A stretch of DNA of 64,000 bases from the NCBI GenBank assembly GCA_013368315.1, contig JAACJM010000086.1, positions 62,001-126,000 on the forward strand. The letters are read 5' to 3'. How positions within the stretch are numbered: the first letter of the stretch is position 1; every line of letters starts with the position of its first letter. Below are positions 1-11,879 of this stretch, piece after piece. The translations under genes were made by a program, and so were the position numbers. The stretch is from Tetrapyrgos nigripes (Eukaryota > Basidiomycota > Agaricomycetes > Agaricales > Campanellaceae). The notes beneath the pieces are model-generated. The model did no database searches, was not told where the DNA came from, and saw nothing but the letters and a program-made list of their open reading frames with translations.

Positions 1-167
1 CATTCATGCTGATACGAGTGGCACAAAGTACACGGTCAGTACAGCTACAACACCTCTAGATGCCTTTCTACTTCTATTTCTGGTGTCGTTTTTGATACCA
101 CATGTGCTCCAAGTCATGCACGCTCCGGTATACCCAAAGGGTGAATGTCATGTCCAAGAAACCGTGA

Positions 168-2489
168 TCAATTATTGGCTGCAGTCGAAAATCCAACATC
201 AACCCAAGCCCTCAGCCTGTCACCAAAGCGTATGACGATCCATAAAATACTGGGGAAAGACAATTTTCAATGAGTCCGGCGCACACGAGAAAAAAAACTG
301 AGCGACAGAGTAACTCACACAAAACCAAATATAAGTGACCCAACCGCCGCTATGATATTGGTCCAAAACACCCCAATTGCTTCAACTGTAGGCAAGATTG
401 GTGCAATCAAGATGGACATCAAGAGCGAACGAAATGCACTGTTGAAACATGGTTGTAAGCCAGGAACAAGCAAGAACAATCAGGCCAGCAAACTGATAAC
501 TCACTTGTTAGCAGCCATACTCTCCGCACTCCTTGCATGCAGAATATCCACAATATACGCCGACATCGGACTCAGCACCAGGTCAACACCGATGCCATTC
601 ATGAAGAGAGAAACGAGACAGAGGATGAGACCTGCCTGTCAAAGACGGAAGAGTCAAAAACACTCATTATTCTACAAAACGGTCTGTGTAACTCACCATT
701 CCGGTTCCCCACGTAGCTCCAATACCAACCCCAACCATACTAAGTGGGACGAGTAAACCTGCTCCAATGAGAGTTCCACGCAGACGGTCTTCGGGGTACC
801 ATATCCCGCCTCGAGAGGCCCGGTATTTGACGACAATACGATCAGAGAGATAACCCGCCAGAGGCGCACCGACTAGGTTTGCGAGTAAGGAATGTCAGAC
901 GAGCAGTTTACAAGACAAATGGGAGAAAGCCTATTCACTCAAGTTGCCGACTCCGATAGGAACGTAACACATTCCTAAAGCTGCTTGCGACTTGATATTG
1001 TACCTGGCCCCCTAAACAGTGACCTCTCGTTCAGAAAGATGTAGACAGCTTCACAAATGGCAGGTCTTACAACAGTATACGCGAGTGGAACCAGAAAGGA
1101 CTGTGCAGACGAGGAAGAATAAATTAGCTCTAGTTCATATAAATGGGCATGTAGTAGCTTACCATAATCTGTAATTAACGTTGCAGTTCCTGCTAAGGCC
1201 TGCGGCGCATATCGGTCAGAGAGCAAAAAACCAACGAGTAGCAGCGCACTAACCACTCCCAGTAAGTTTGGACTTCTCAGCAACAAGAGCTCTTTGAAGG
1301 GGTTAATCCACACAAAGCCCTTCAGCTCCGACTCCGGCTTTCCCTGCGCTTGAAGCTCTTGACGGCGCTTCTCGATGCCTATAAGTTTGTCCATACAAAC
1401 GGTCAGTGCAACGCTGTCATCAGAATTTCAGAGCAACAGACCTCTATTTCCTGGAATGCTCGTCTCCGGGAAAAAGACGCACATCACAAGGAAGACGAGG
1501 AAACCAAAGAATCCTAGACCAAACTGCATGATGCGCCACGAAAAAAATTGCGTAACGAGGCCTGTTGGGAGCTTTCAGTCACATTCTCCGGGGATTACGA
1601 GGAGGAGAAAAACGTCGGTGCAAATAAAGCACCCAACATTGGATCCGTTCAAACCGAAGTATGGTCATAGGATTGAATCGAAACCAGAACAAGTAAGAGC
1701 TAGCCATTGCTTCGAAAATATGCCCTGAATAGGGGATGGATAAAAAACACTTCAATACTACTCACCTCCAACGAACGGTGCTAACGCCGGTCCAAGAAGA
1801 CAAGCACTGAAGAAGATCCCCATAGCAGTCCCTCTCTCTTCCAATCGATAAATATCTCCTATAACTCCCGCGCCAACACTAAGCCCAGGTGCACCACCCA
1901 TTGTTTGAAGAAATCGCCAGATCATGAGGGATTCTATGGAAGGCGAAAGAGCGACGCCAACGGAGCCAATGGCAAGGAGAGGGAGACCAAATAGGTAGAC
2001 AGGTTTGCGGCCGTCTATAGCAAGTTTACTCGAAAGCAATGAGAATAGAGATCATGACACCCACAAAAACCAGAATACGTCGCTCCAAACAGAGCACCTA
2101 TACATGCAGCTAGAACAGAAATGCTGACAGTGAGGCCAACCACGGAGCCAGTGGTCTCCAAATCTTCTGCGATGTCCGGAATCGTTGGAAAGAAGGAACC
2201 TGAGACGAACACTTTCGTCGCCAAATCAGTCAGTGTCGGCTTTTAGCTGCCTGTCTACTGTGACGAGAGAGAATCAGACTCACAAGGCAGCAGACCACAA
2301 CACGAAATCATCCCTACAATTGCCCATTTTTCCTCCCTTTGAAAACCGTTCATGATAGGCAGGCGTGTTTTTGCTGGTTGTTGTTGTTCCATAGTTGTTG
2401 ACCGACTGGTTGAGCAAGTTTGCGTTTGAATTTTGTTCTGGGTCGTGTACATGAGGACCATAGACGCGTCCTGTCTCCTCGCTCGTCAT
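168..2489 (-). CDS. MFS transporter, DHA1 (drug:H+ antiporter) family, frame broken twice
   Basis: This is a plasma-membrane multidrug/polyamine-type antiporter of about 500 aa, spread over roughly ten exons. The spliced translation shows TM1 (KWAIVGMIS), then FFPTIPDIAEDL, the loop YSGFYGRKPVYLF, the motif-C-like helix SVGAGVIGDIY, the FFPETS loop, DYxLLVPLAYTV, GGIWYPEDRLR and DRLRAW near the C-terminus. These are signatures of fungal DHA1 carriers. Introns I can place are 2212-2283 (acceptor AAAG, weak), 2015-2064, 1562-1765 and 1379-1441; more follow to the TGA at 168-170. Two frame problems remain. In the T-run at 2327-2331 the N-terminal reading (TPAYHERFSKGGK) and the TM1 reading are one base apart. 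Near 1095-1097 one extra base separates TDY from LLVPLAY. If these are real, the gene is a recent pseudogene; they may also be homopolymer sequencing errors. An alternative start at 2461 avoids only the first break. Confidence 0.85.
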
Positions 2490-2614
2490 CCCAAGATACC
2501 GAAACTGATAAGTAGAGGGGCAAGAGAAGATAAATCAAAATCGAGTCATATTTAAGGAGCTTAGTAGCTAGTCGGGCCGAATAAACCAACGCGGCGTATC
2601 ATTTAGGAGAGATA

Positions 2615-2790
2615 GTCATCACGAAATCTGCTGAAGTATGGCCAACCATCCACAGTCATCGCCCTTGATGGAATATGCTGGCTATAGTATTCCATGCTTG
2701 GATTATGCATGGAACTGTAAGGGTCATGACTGTGGATGGTTGGCCAGCATGATCCATGCATGGCCATGTTTTGGCGGATTCCGTGATGAC
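2615..2790. mobile_element. MITE with TA target duplication, Tc1/mariner-like
   Basis: A 176-bp non-coding element is flanked by TA at 2613-2614 and 2791-2792. The left end GTCATCACGAAATCTGC is matched by the reverse complement of the right end (GTCATCACGGAATCCGC). The match continues for about 29 bp to ATGGCC with a few mismatches. Inside is a second inverted pair, centred on CCAACCATCCACAGTCAT at about 2641 and its complement at about 2727, so the whole element can fold into a long hairpin. TA duplication plus TIRs is the hallmark of Tc1/mariner/pogo elements; assignment to a particular autonomous family is inference. Confidence 0.8.
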
Positions 2791-3337
2791 TAGTCAACTG
2801 TCACGGTTAGACTTGCTGGCCATGAAAAAAGTCGTACAAAGCATTTATATATTCATTCAACGGACAACGAGTAAAAAGACGTACAGACATGAAGCTGAAA
2901 TGGGGTTAGTAGCTATTTGCGGAGAGGAGACTTATAAATTGACAAAAAGGAAATAAGAAAGCAAGGTTGAAAGCTCCATACGTCTACTGAGATCCTAAGC
3001 AGATGAGGAAGGACAGAGAATAAAACAGTAGATAGAAGAAAAAAGCCAATATAGAAAATACAGATACTCAGTCTCTCCACAAACAAGAGACGATGAGAGA
3101 AGAGTAGAAACACTGGTGAGAGTACAACGACATGTTAAAGGAAGCAAGTGTTAAGCAGCAGAGAAAGAAAAATGCAGGAAAGAGATTAAGAAGGAGAAGG
3201 AAGTGTGGACTACATTGTCACAAACCATTAGGATCAACAGCATCGTAACCCCCAGCAGGAGCAGAACCACACAGCCATTTTTTTCCACACCGCAAGCCTT
3301 CATCATCTTCCATCCGCACTACATGCTTCCACGTCTA

Positions 3338-5131
3338 CTAGAACGTCCATGGTGGATCTCTATATTCCACGCCGTTTGTACTTGAGGGTTCCGAGAACGC
3401 ACTCAGATTAAGCCCAGTTTCCATCTCAATATCGTCATCCAGATCCTCCATCTCCACGTCTTTAACCCTTTCACTTCCTTCATGCGCCTCATCATCACTC
3501 TCGTCAAGACCATAAACCCACGAATTCCTCAGAGGGGAATGCATGACAATCTTTGACTCCGTACATCGTCTTCCGGTCTTCACCGTCTCCAGCTCCTTCC
3601 TCTTCAACAACATCCTCGCCACCAGCTGTTTCATATCCCTCACAATACTGACTTCCTTTTCCTTCTTCACCAGAGCAGGAGTCACCCCATCTCGCTTTTT
3701 CACACTTCTCACATCTTCGTCATCTATTGACGGCATCGCCACATCCTTTTCACCCAACCTCAGCCTCAACATCGCAGACAATTCTTTACACCTTTCCTTA
3801 GCCCTCTTCCTCGTCCGACGCGCTTCATTAGACTTGTATATCCAACCTTCATCAACCATAGTACGTTCCAAAGACTTGGCAGCCTGTTCAGCTTCCATCG
3901 ATCGTCGACGAAGCTCGATGAGATTCTGTATGTCTGGGTCAGAACATTCGGAAAGGTTCAGTAGAGAAGAGTCAAGATCGTAATTATCAGGTGATGGAGA
4001 TCGGGGTGTCGGGACATCGGGGTCATCTAGTAGCAGAGTATTGGACCGCGAGCTTGAAGAGGATGTAAAAGGAGAGTAGGTCTTGGACAGAGGATCCGAC
4101 ATGGTCGAAAAATGTGCAGAATCGAAATTAGACGAAAGATCAAAGGGAAATCCGTCATCTTCAAAATCTGCACCAGGCAGAGCCAGAGTAAGCGAAGAAG
4201 GCGAGGAGGGACACATTAGGGTATCCATATCTGACTCATCAAAGTCAGGATGGGCAAAGAATTCTGGCTCTGGTAAGGTTTTACAAGAGCGCCGTGAAGG
4301 AGTGGCCGGCGAGCGCAGAAAGACGTCATCTATCGGAGGAAGATAGTGCGACTGCATAAAGGGAGAGACGCGATAAGGTGGAACCTGATCCACAGTGGGG
4401 AGTTCTGAGTAGACGGGTAGCGCAGTTTGAGGTAAAGGTGAACCAAGTGAATGATAGCCCTTCAGATCCCCGGGAGATGTACGCGGCGTCCATAATCCAC
4501 CATTCTTCGAGCATGAATCGACATCCTTTTTCCTCTCTACCACTGCCTCCCTCATAGAAAAATCGTCATCGACGTCCAATGGGAGTTCTCGAAGGAAAAC
4601 GCTCTCGTCCGGTGATACTGAGTGCATGTCTGCAATATGACCTGCACTCCAATCAGGAGACAGAGGAGAAAGCAAATCGTTTTGCATATCCAAGTCGTTG
4701 GGTGGCCGAGAGAAGAAAGTGGAGACTTTGAGGTCTGTATGTGACGCGACAGGGTAAAATTCCCTGTCCTCGTCATTTGAGGGAGGTAGCTCTTGAGATG
4801 AAGTGGGAAGAGTAGGGGGAGGTGATATTGGAGCTAAAGCGTTGGAATACCAACGCCAATATATCGCTGAAGCGTCATGACGATCCCGACTGTCCTCGTC
4901 CGCAGAAAAATCGGCGCAAGAATTTTCCAGAGTGGGAAGAGGTACACTGTACTTGGATTGGGTAGGGGGAGGTGATGGGTAGTTGTGGGTAGTAAAATCG
5001 TAGCGGTTCTTTCGCGTGGAATCGTTGAAATGTGCAGTGTTACATGAAAATCCACGAAGATCGTCAAAACGGGATAAATGGGTCATGGTAGAGGTGTAAG
5101 CAGAAGCAAAGGGATCCAGGTTGCCCTCCAT
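3338..5131 (-). CDS. Intronless 597-aa acidic protein of unknown function
   Basis: I do not recognise this protein. It is one uninterrupted reading frame starting at ATG 5131 and ending with TAG at 3338-3340. The first 380 residues are low-complexity, rich in Ser, Pro and Asp, with repeated short clusters such as RTSPGDL, SPSSPSSL and PRSPSPDN that look like proline-directed phosphosites. Residues of about 400-460 form a charged, probably helical segment (from IELRRRSMEAEQ through RRTRKRAKERCKEL) containing a basic stretch that could act as a nuclear localisation signal or DNA/RNA contact. The last 60 residues are very acidic. Overall it resembles a disordered regulatory protein. No catalytic motif is visible. 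Long plus-strand frames over it are antisense shadows. Confidence 0.7.
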   Translation of the reverse strand: MEGNLDPFASAYTSTMTHLSRFDDLRGFSCNTAHFNDSTRKNRYDFTTHNYPSPPPTQSKYSVPLPTLENSCADFSADEDSRDRHDASAIYWRWYSNALAPISPPPTLPTSSQELPPSNDEDREFYPVASHTDLKVSTFFSRPPNDLDMQNDLLSPLSPDWSAGHIADMHSVSPDESVFLRELPLDVDDDFSMREAVVERKKDVDSCSKNGGLWTPRTSPGDLKGYHSLGSPLPQTALPVYSELPTVDQVPPYRVSPFMQSHYLPPIDDVFLRSPATPSRRSCKTLPEPEFFAHPDFDESDMDTLMCPSSPSSLTLALPGADFEDDGFPFDLSSNFDSAHFSTMSDPLSKTYSPFTSSSSSRSNTLLLDDPDVPTPRSPSPDNYDLDSSLLNLSECSDPDIQNLIELRRRSMEAEQAAKSLERTMVDEGWIYKSNEARRTRKRAKERCKELSAMLRLRLGEKDVAMPSIDDEDVRSVKKRDGVTPALVKKEKEVSIVRDMKQLVARMLLKRKELETVKTGRRCTESKIVMHSPLRNSWVYGLDESDDEAHEGSERVKDVEMEDLDDDIEMETGLNLSAFSEPSSTNGVEYRDPPWTF

Positions 5132-8100
5132 ATTATGAAAAGAAGATATAGCAGAGTCTTAACCTGTACAGAGTGCAGTTGGTCAAACAGTATGAGAAAA
5201 TCAGAGTAGCAAAGGGCGCTCACCAACTATGATTCAACAACGTACAAAATGGATCATGGTATAAGATAGAGCAGATACTGACGTTGGAGCCAGACGACGC
5301 AGAGATGGTGGTGGTGATAGAGAAAGTGTTCTCCACTTCTGACGGACCCCCGATCCAAAAACGTAGGCGCACATGTCTGCTTACCAAGCAATATATCACC
5401 CGCATGCTGATGGCTGCCTCAAGGCCGCTCAGAGCCGCACATTGGACTTGCAAATCACATTTACAAAGAAGCTATAATGAAACCTCTACACATGTTTTCG
5501 GTACGCAAACCAAATGGCAATCTATCAAGAATGGTTTCTTTGGACGGTCTTCTAAATACATACAGAGACAACCAAAAGCCGACCGACAAAGTCCAATGGG
5601 AAAAGAATTTGCGAAGGATGTAATTTTAGGCAAACAGCACCCAAGGGACCGAGGTCCATTGAAAGTCAGCCCCCATGGTTTTACAGCTTTTCGTCCAGAA
5701 GCAGATTGTGATATGTTTGACACGTTCTAATCTGATGCTTGTCTGACCACTGCAACGGGCGGCCGTCAATCAGAATGCACTAGCGGGACGCGTGCTAACA
5801 GCGTCGTCGCCGTCGGACGAGTAAGTATGTACATCTCCAAAAAGCAGAATGGCGCTCAGCCTCTTCGGCATTCTCTGCGCTTGACACTGCGTCTCAGGGA
5901 AGGACCGTCCATCTCTCACATGAGGCTACCGTGTCCATCAGTTACGCCGCTGCTCTTCCAGAGTTGTCAAATCCAGGCCAAATCTGGGATAGTCCTGGTT
6001 CCTAGTGCTGCCTTCAGTCAAAGGACGACATATGACGAAACGAATATTGACCACTGCCAGGGGCGCATTCTGACCGTACCGAAGTCCGATATGTATTGCA
6101 AATATAGGAGCATCAAATCCTTACTCCTCTAGTATCCTCGAGCTCCGGCGACATGAAGAAGCTGCAGGTAGGCTGGACTATGGGCCAATGGACTGCGTCA
6201 GCCTGTCCCAACCAATGCATCCTATGCCTTGCCTCATCCATCCACAATGACGGTTTCACGATGACGCCCTATGCAACTGGCATGACGTTCATGACACCAC
6301 GGTCAAGGGAATCATCGCACGGAGACTCTGCAAGAATATATTCCAGTTGAAACCTCTAGAAAACCTCGGAGTCGAGACACTATTATTGTACTGCTTGTCT
6401 CATGAGCCGTTCCCTCTGGACAACAAGTCCACAAGCCCGCCCATGGCCGCGTCCATCATCAAAACTACATTTAGATGAGCCTCGAGGCTGGTGCTGGTGG
6501 TAGAACAACAGAAGCTCTGGATAGCTATAGATACGGATTGACTATAGATCGCCTCCGTTAATACATTTTGAGAGAGAGATCTATAAAGGCCTAGGAATGC
6601 ACCTGAATGCACTTGGACAACAATCAGTTCGATTAACAACCATCTAGCTAGTCAAATCTTACCGAGACCACCGAAGGAGGAAACCAACTGTCAGTAACTG
6701 CACTTTACAGGTATTCTGATCGCATTTGCGTTGAGAGTCCATGGACCACCTACACATGATGGATTAGATGGTTTGGATACGCTGAGTCTGAATCTTAATG
6801 AAAGCAAATCACGTACCTGGAGACTGGACCTGGCACTGCGCGAAACTCAAGCGCTAGTCTTGAAGCGAAGCTTGGGCCGGCATAAGAACAGAAAAGGCCA
6901 ACAGAAAAGCTCTATCTCTTAGATGAGATTACATATAGAACAGTGGCGGTGGAAGGTCTTCGAAATTTCATATCAGCAGCGGCAAAAGAGTTCTATGAAC
7001 ATTGTCAAAAAGACGAGTAACGAAACTGCATTGACTTTCACTCACAAGATGAGATGAGAACCCGAAAACGTGTATACAATGAGGCCAGGCTACATAATTC
7101 TCAGCTGGTTCTCAGCGCTGAGCTTTGATTCGGAGATCTATAAAGTCCCGGAAGTCATGGAAGAAGACCCCCGATCATGATTTGCAGCCCCATGTACGCG
7201 GTCGACGCGTTGAGCGTGTTCCATCAGAAAAATAAGAACGTGGCGATGGTACAGCAGCTTTCCTGTTCGGAAACAAAGACTACGTCTGCTTCACAGTCAG
7301 TCAAGAGCCTATATATACTCCAAAGGAAGACACATACAATGGTTGGCGTCGTTCCATCAGAAGGAAGTGGTGCTACTTGCAAGGTGCAGTTTGTGTCCTG
7401 TTCAGAACAAAAGTCCAAGTTCCAAAATCGGCACTAGTGGTCGCTCGGAGTAGAGACTCCCCCGAATTCGCCTCAATTGGAAGCAAAGGGGATCGATATC
7501 GTTGTGATGAGCAGTGGCATGCTGCCAGCACGGTACATCTCTCCAAATCTAAAGTCGCCTAGAATGGGGAAAAACGTAACACGTTAAGCAGGCGAGAACA
7601 GTGCAAGGCAGTCGCCTGCCATTTGATAATGCGGTGGAGTGGCAAGCGGCCATGGCAAACGTACACAAAGCACTCCAACCAGTATTGGAACAATGTAAAA
7701 CAATCTTATCGATGGGCGCGACGTGTACAAGCCGCAGCCTCGAAAGATCGGCGACGATAGACGATGTGAAGGACTAGTCAAGAATAGAGTAGTCTAACTC
7801 TATCGAAAAACCTCGATGAAGTCGCTCTGTGACCGTGGACTATCAGGGTGAATGAAGAGTCAAAATGTGAAGAGAGGCAAAGGAACGGAAAGTGAAAACG
7901 GGGACACGGCGATTACCCCCCGAAAACGTGCAAAGATTAGCACCCTTGACTGGTAAGGAATGGTGGATGCGACATGAGTAATGAAGGTTCTATGTTCTCG
8001 CAATGGAAGCAGTCAGTCTGTACAGCGAATTGAGCATTGAGAAAATGAAGAAAGCGGCAGGCAACACAACATAGAAATACAGGAAAGCAAGGTGGAAGGA

Positions 8101-8291
8101 AGAAAGGTGGAATGTACAGAAACATGCCATTTCATCTTGGACTTCTTATCTCTTCTCATGCATAGCTCTCCTCCCGGCATCGTCGACATTAACACGTAAA
8201 AGGTCCAACTACCACGACCATAACGCGATGGCCTCGACAGCGATCCCTTGGGACGCGTCGCAGACGGATATACGACTTCGAAGATACGCGA
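5132..8291. other. Gene-poor stretch, no supported gene
   Basis: This 3.2 kb lies between the divergently placed start of the 597-aa gene and the stop of RPA3. I find no convincing splice-linked reading frames. The only hint of former coding sequence is at about 6134-6474 (+), where one frame reads for over 110 codons with a single internal TGA near 6250 (LRRHEEAAGRLDYG before it, TVKGIIARRLCKNIF after it). That would fit a decayed gene, but I cannot name a family. The first 150 bases or so presumably hold the promoter of the 597-aa gene. Confidence 0.4.
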
Positions 8292-9043
8292 CTAAGAGAA
8301 TATATTGTTGAAGTATTTTGGTTCGTGTATGAGATTGATGACCTGGTCCACCAGTTGCAGGTCTAGAGAAGCCGACATGAGTAGATAAGACGTGGCGCGA
8401 AGACACGAAGATGAGCAGAAGTGAGGACCCCGAAAGAACGCCAGAAGATACGAGGACGTGAAAGATGACACGAGATTTCAGAATCCAAAGACCGCACCAA
8501 GTAAGAAGCAAGACCATCAGGATGAGATCAGCAACGGCAGAAAAAGAGGAAATAAACGAAGACAACGCACCCAGCTCTTGACCTAAACTAATACAACATG
8601 CTTTCTGAATCGTTGAATTGTCTACCACTTTTCCAACAATCTCGACAAACGGTGTAGAGAGATCTGAGTCACCCTGTAATACATCATAGGGCAAATCGTC
8701 AGTCAATCAGTCGTGCGGCAAAAAGACGAGTAAACTGAGGGAAATCCGCGCATTTTTGAGACAGCAGGATAGGAAAATCACTAAGAAAAAAAGACTCACC
8801 ATAAGTAGCTTCACCACAACCTCTCCACCATCGCTACACTGGAGCGTTGCCGAATTGTCTGTTTTCTATGACCACACCAACCCCAAGACCCCCGGTCAGC
8901 TTTTGCCTAAATAACCGCAATAAAAGTGGTAGTGGTAGTACACGTACTTGTATAACTTTCCCAACCAGACGCACATGTTGTCCGACAAATTTAGGCATAA
9001 TAGCAGAATTGACACGGGGAGCAAGGCTACTGTTGTCGCTCAT
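8292..9043 (-). CDS. RFA3: Replication protein A 14-kDa subunit (RPA3/Rfa3)
   Basis: This is the small subunit of the heterotrimeric single-strand DNA-binding complex RPA, acting in nuclear replication, repair and recombination. Four exons can be placed exactly: 8948-9043, 8800-8865, 8571-8673 and 8292-8362, all with GT..AG introns, giving a 111-aa product, the usual size for the family. The protein is a single OB fold. It begins with PRVNSAIMPKFVGQHVRLVGKV, continues DNSATLQCSDGGEV, then STPFVEIVGKV, and ends with the conserved C-terminal helix DLQLVDQVINLIHEPKYF that mediates trimer assembly with the larger subunits. Phases agree at every junction and there is no internal stop, so the gene looks intact. 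The start is the first ATG and gives the expected N-terminus. Confidence 0.95.
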
Positions 9044-9571
9044 GTTATTTTCGTCGCGAGCTGTGATGACTGAGGTCCTTGATTTGGACAGAATGTCTTA
9101 TTCAAGAGGTGGAGAAAGAGAGTAAGTCACGGAGGGGAGAGAGACCGACGTAGTGTTGCAGTTGACGGTGAAGCGAGGAGAAAGAAAACGCGAAACAAAC
9201 ACGTCTGAGGCGTGGGTTCCTTTAACTCGTGACTCAATGACGCGACTTAGGCGCTCCAGATTCCAGAGTCCAGAGTCACGGTAGCTTTGCTCCAGCCAGG
9301 TCATTATGGAACAAGAACAGGCGCACTGGTTTATAATTCAGAGCGAGCAAACTAAGTATATACAAGAGTATGGGTAACACTAAGTATAAGACGGCGCATT
9401 GAAGATATAATGTTTCTCTAGCAGATTCCAAACCCACTAGCGCTACTTCACGACATCAAGGAGTTTACATATGTGTCCAAATAAGAGTGAGCCTGGGCCA
9501 AAAAAAGATAGGATGAGAAAAAGAAGAAAAGAAAAACACGAGAAAAATGAGAGATTGCAGTTGTCCTCCTT

Positions 9572-11866
9572 CTACTGCACGACCTGGAGCTCGCTGGCTA
9601 AGTCCGACACCCCGCTGTAGCTGCTGGCTCCTATGACGAGATGATCATCTCGGTCATATCTATCCCACAGGACAGGCGAAGAGTCTAGTCAACAGACAAA
9701 TGATAAATGGTCCATGATCATGTTTGAGAACCGGAGGATTGTCAACGGGACCCCGGGGACTGGGAGCTTTAGCATCGATTGAGCTTGTGGCTGCCATTAT
9801 GTGGAATGTGACGCCGCGGTAAGGACTACGCCGTCGAGAAGGGCAGAGTCGGAGACAGAACCCACAACGACGAAAACCGAGGACGAGCAAAGTTGATGGA
9901 AACTCGCAAATGAGGAATAGGATCATGGATGAACGACATGTGCACCGATACTGAGTACCGACAAATTGGCTGCACCGATCAAAATAGGTCAGCGGCTTGA
10001 CCAGATGAACATTAGAACCGCACGTTGATAGCGAAGTAGTCCATCTGCTGGCCTGATCACCTTGGGCATCATGACCGTCGGAAAATAGGTTTCCCAAAAG
10101 AGGAGCGTCGTACAGCTCAGCGTGGTGCTGAGGTTGGCCATACCATCCTTGATCGTCGTTGACCTCTTCAACCCAATCGTAAGTTCCCTCGCCTTCATCC
10201 TCTGCATCGTACTCGCCATCGTTCACATTTTCCTTTGCACTAATCCTCTCGAAACCCTGACCCAGGGCCTTCACTTCCAAGACGACATGATTCATCATGC
10301 CGAAATCGAAGGCAATGTTAGCACCACTGTTCTCCTGGGCCTCCACGACGTCCGGCAAGTGTTCAGAATCTGAACCAGAGGCCGACAAGGGGGAAAGTGG
10401 AAGCTTGTCGCCTTCAGGTGAAGACGAAGAGTGACCTTGCTCATCCGAGGCCGAGGCCGAGACTAAGGCCCACGGCCATGGTGAAGACAAAGGCGGGGGC
10501 GAGGACGAGGACGTACTCTGGACAGTAGCTTCTGAACCTGAAGAAGGCGAGTTCTTCTCAACTTCTGACTCTAAACAAAACGCGGACAGCTGCCCCAGGT
10601 CTATAGGTTCAGCCTCATCGAGAAGCCAAAGTTTATACTCCAGTTGCTGTCCGGAGACAACATGCGCTCGTCCATATGGAAGGAGAATGAAGATGAGGAG
10701 ATGAAGCTATCGATCTGGGCTTGGATCCGGTTCTCGGTTTCAACCTGAGTTTGGTTTTGATTGAAGACGTCGAATGAGGGTGATGAAAGTGTTGGAAGCC
10801 CAGGCAACGTGAATGGCATATGGACGAGATGGGACGTCATTGAAAATGTCGGGAATGCCGACATAGAGGTAGATGTGATCGCGGGGAGCCAGCCGGCCAT
10901 CCGGAAGATGGAGTCGGAATCATCCAATTCGTTAAATTTATTGTCGAAACTGGTCCTGACACGATCGTACTCTGGGCCTGAGCCCGCTTCTGCTTCTTCT
11001 GCTTCGTCCAATCTGACGGATTGCGACTTTGCGACTACATGGATGTGGCGTTCGTTCTCGATGTCCTTGACCATCATCAAGACCTGGGATTCTTCCCAAC
11101 CGTAAGGTCCAAATGGACTCACAGACGAGGGAGAGGGCGCCTTTGAAGGTCTCGGAGAGAATATCTCGCCAACGTATCCAGGTGTGTTTAAAGCTGAAGA
11201 CGAAGACGAGGACATAAGCTGGACCGTGTCGACAGCCAGACGCAAGGACATGGACAAGGAACCAACACTGTCATCAAACCGAGATTGCAACAAAAACCGA
11301 TCCAATGCTTGACCTTTATACTCTTCTGCCTCTACCAAGCGCATAGCGTGATAGTCTATCAACTGTTCGGGAGACAGCATGTTTGTGTCCAGGTGGAAGG
11401 TGAGAGACGACGTCGAGTTGTTGCTCTGGCTTAGGCCTGGACCCGACGTGGACGTGTTGGATAGACTCAGGCTGCCCTTGCCCGCCACGCTCCAGGCTTT
11501 CTTGACGAAGTCTTCGTCGTCATCATCATCGAATTCCGCATTCCCTGTGAATGCCAATTCCAATCCAGTCCCAGCCGCAGAACCGGAAGTAGGCGAAGAC
11601 GAGGGCAGGGTCGGAGCATTGACTGGTACTGACACTGGAGCATCGAGATTAGCACCAGCAAAGTCGATCCCATGGAAAACGAGGGCAGTAGAATGATCAT
11701 GAACGGCGGCGGGGTCGCTGGGAGGTTGGGGCTCGGATGCGTCAGGACGCTGTGCTTGGAGATAGGCGGTAATACGTTCTGATTGTTGAAGAGAAAGAGA
11801 AGGAGTAATGATGAGAAACGGAGAGAAGGCTGGGATTAGGATTGGGGAGGAGAGTTTGAGAGACAT
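9572..11866 (-). CDS. Unknown acidic Ser-rich protein, copy 1 of a duplicated pair
   Basis: I do not recognise this family. Translation from ATG 11864-11866 gives a long low-complexity protein rich in Ser, Asp and Glu. It contains two copies of a short motif F-[HY]-[LM]-D-x-x-M-L-S, at about 11360-11400 (TFHLDTNMLSPEQ) and 10660-10690 (FSFHMDERMLSPD). The first is followed by the conserved GQALDRFLLQSRF. The first frame stops at 10601-10603. The homologous frame continues from about 10600 to about 10050 (SASASDEQG, then EYDAEDEGEGTYDW). The shift is explained either by a 38-nt intron (10601-10638, GTATAA..CTATAG, CTGAAC branch site) or by a one-base frame break; alignment to copy 2 slightly favours the latter. 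A final exon probably ends at the TAG at 9572-9574 (SSYSGVSDLASELQVVQ). No secretion signal or catalytic motif is seen. Probably nuclear or cytosolic; function unknown. Confidence 0.6.
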
Positions 11867-11879
11867 CGTAAAAGTTTTC

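Noticed and set aside
3543..4346. Long plus-strand frames opposite the 597-aa gene
   Set aside because: They are antisense shadows created by the Ser/Asp-rich codon bias of the real gene.
5284..5730. 148-codon plus-strand open frame upstream of the 597-aa gene
   Set aside because: Its first codon is TTG, it overlaps the presumed promoter of the opposite-strand gene, and no family, signal or splice context supports it.
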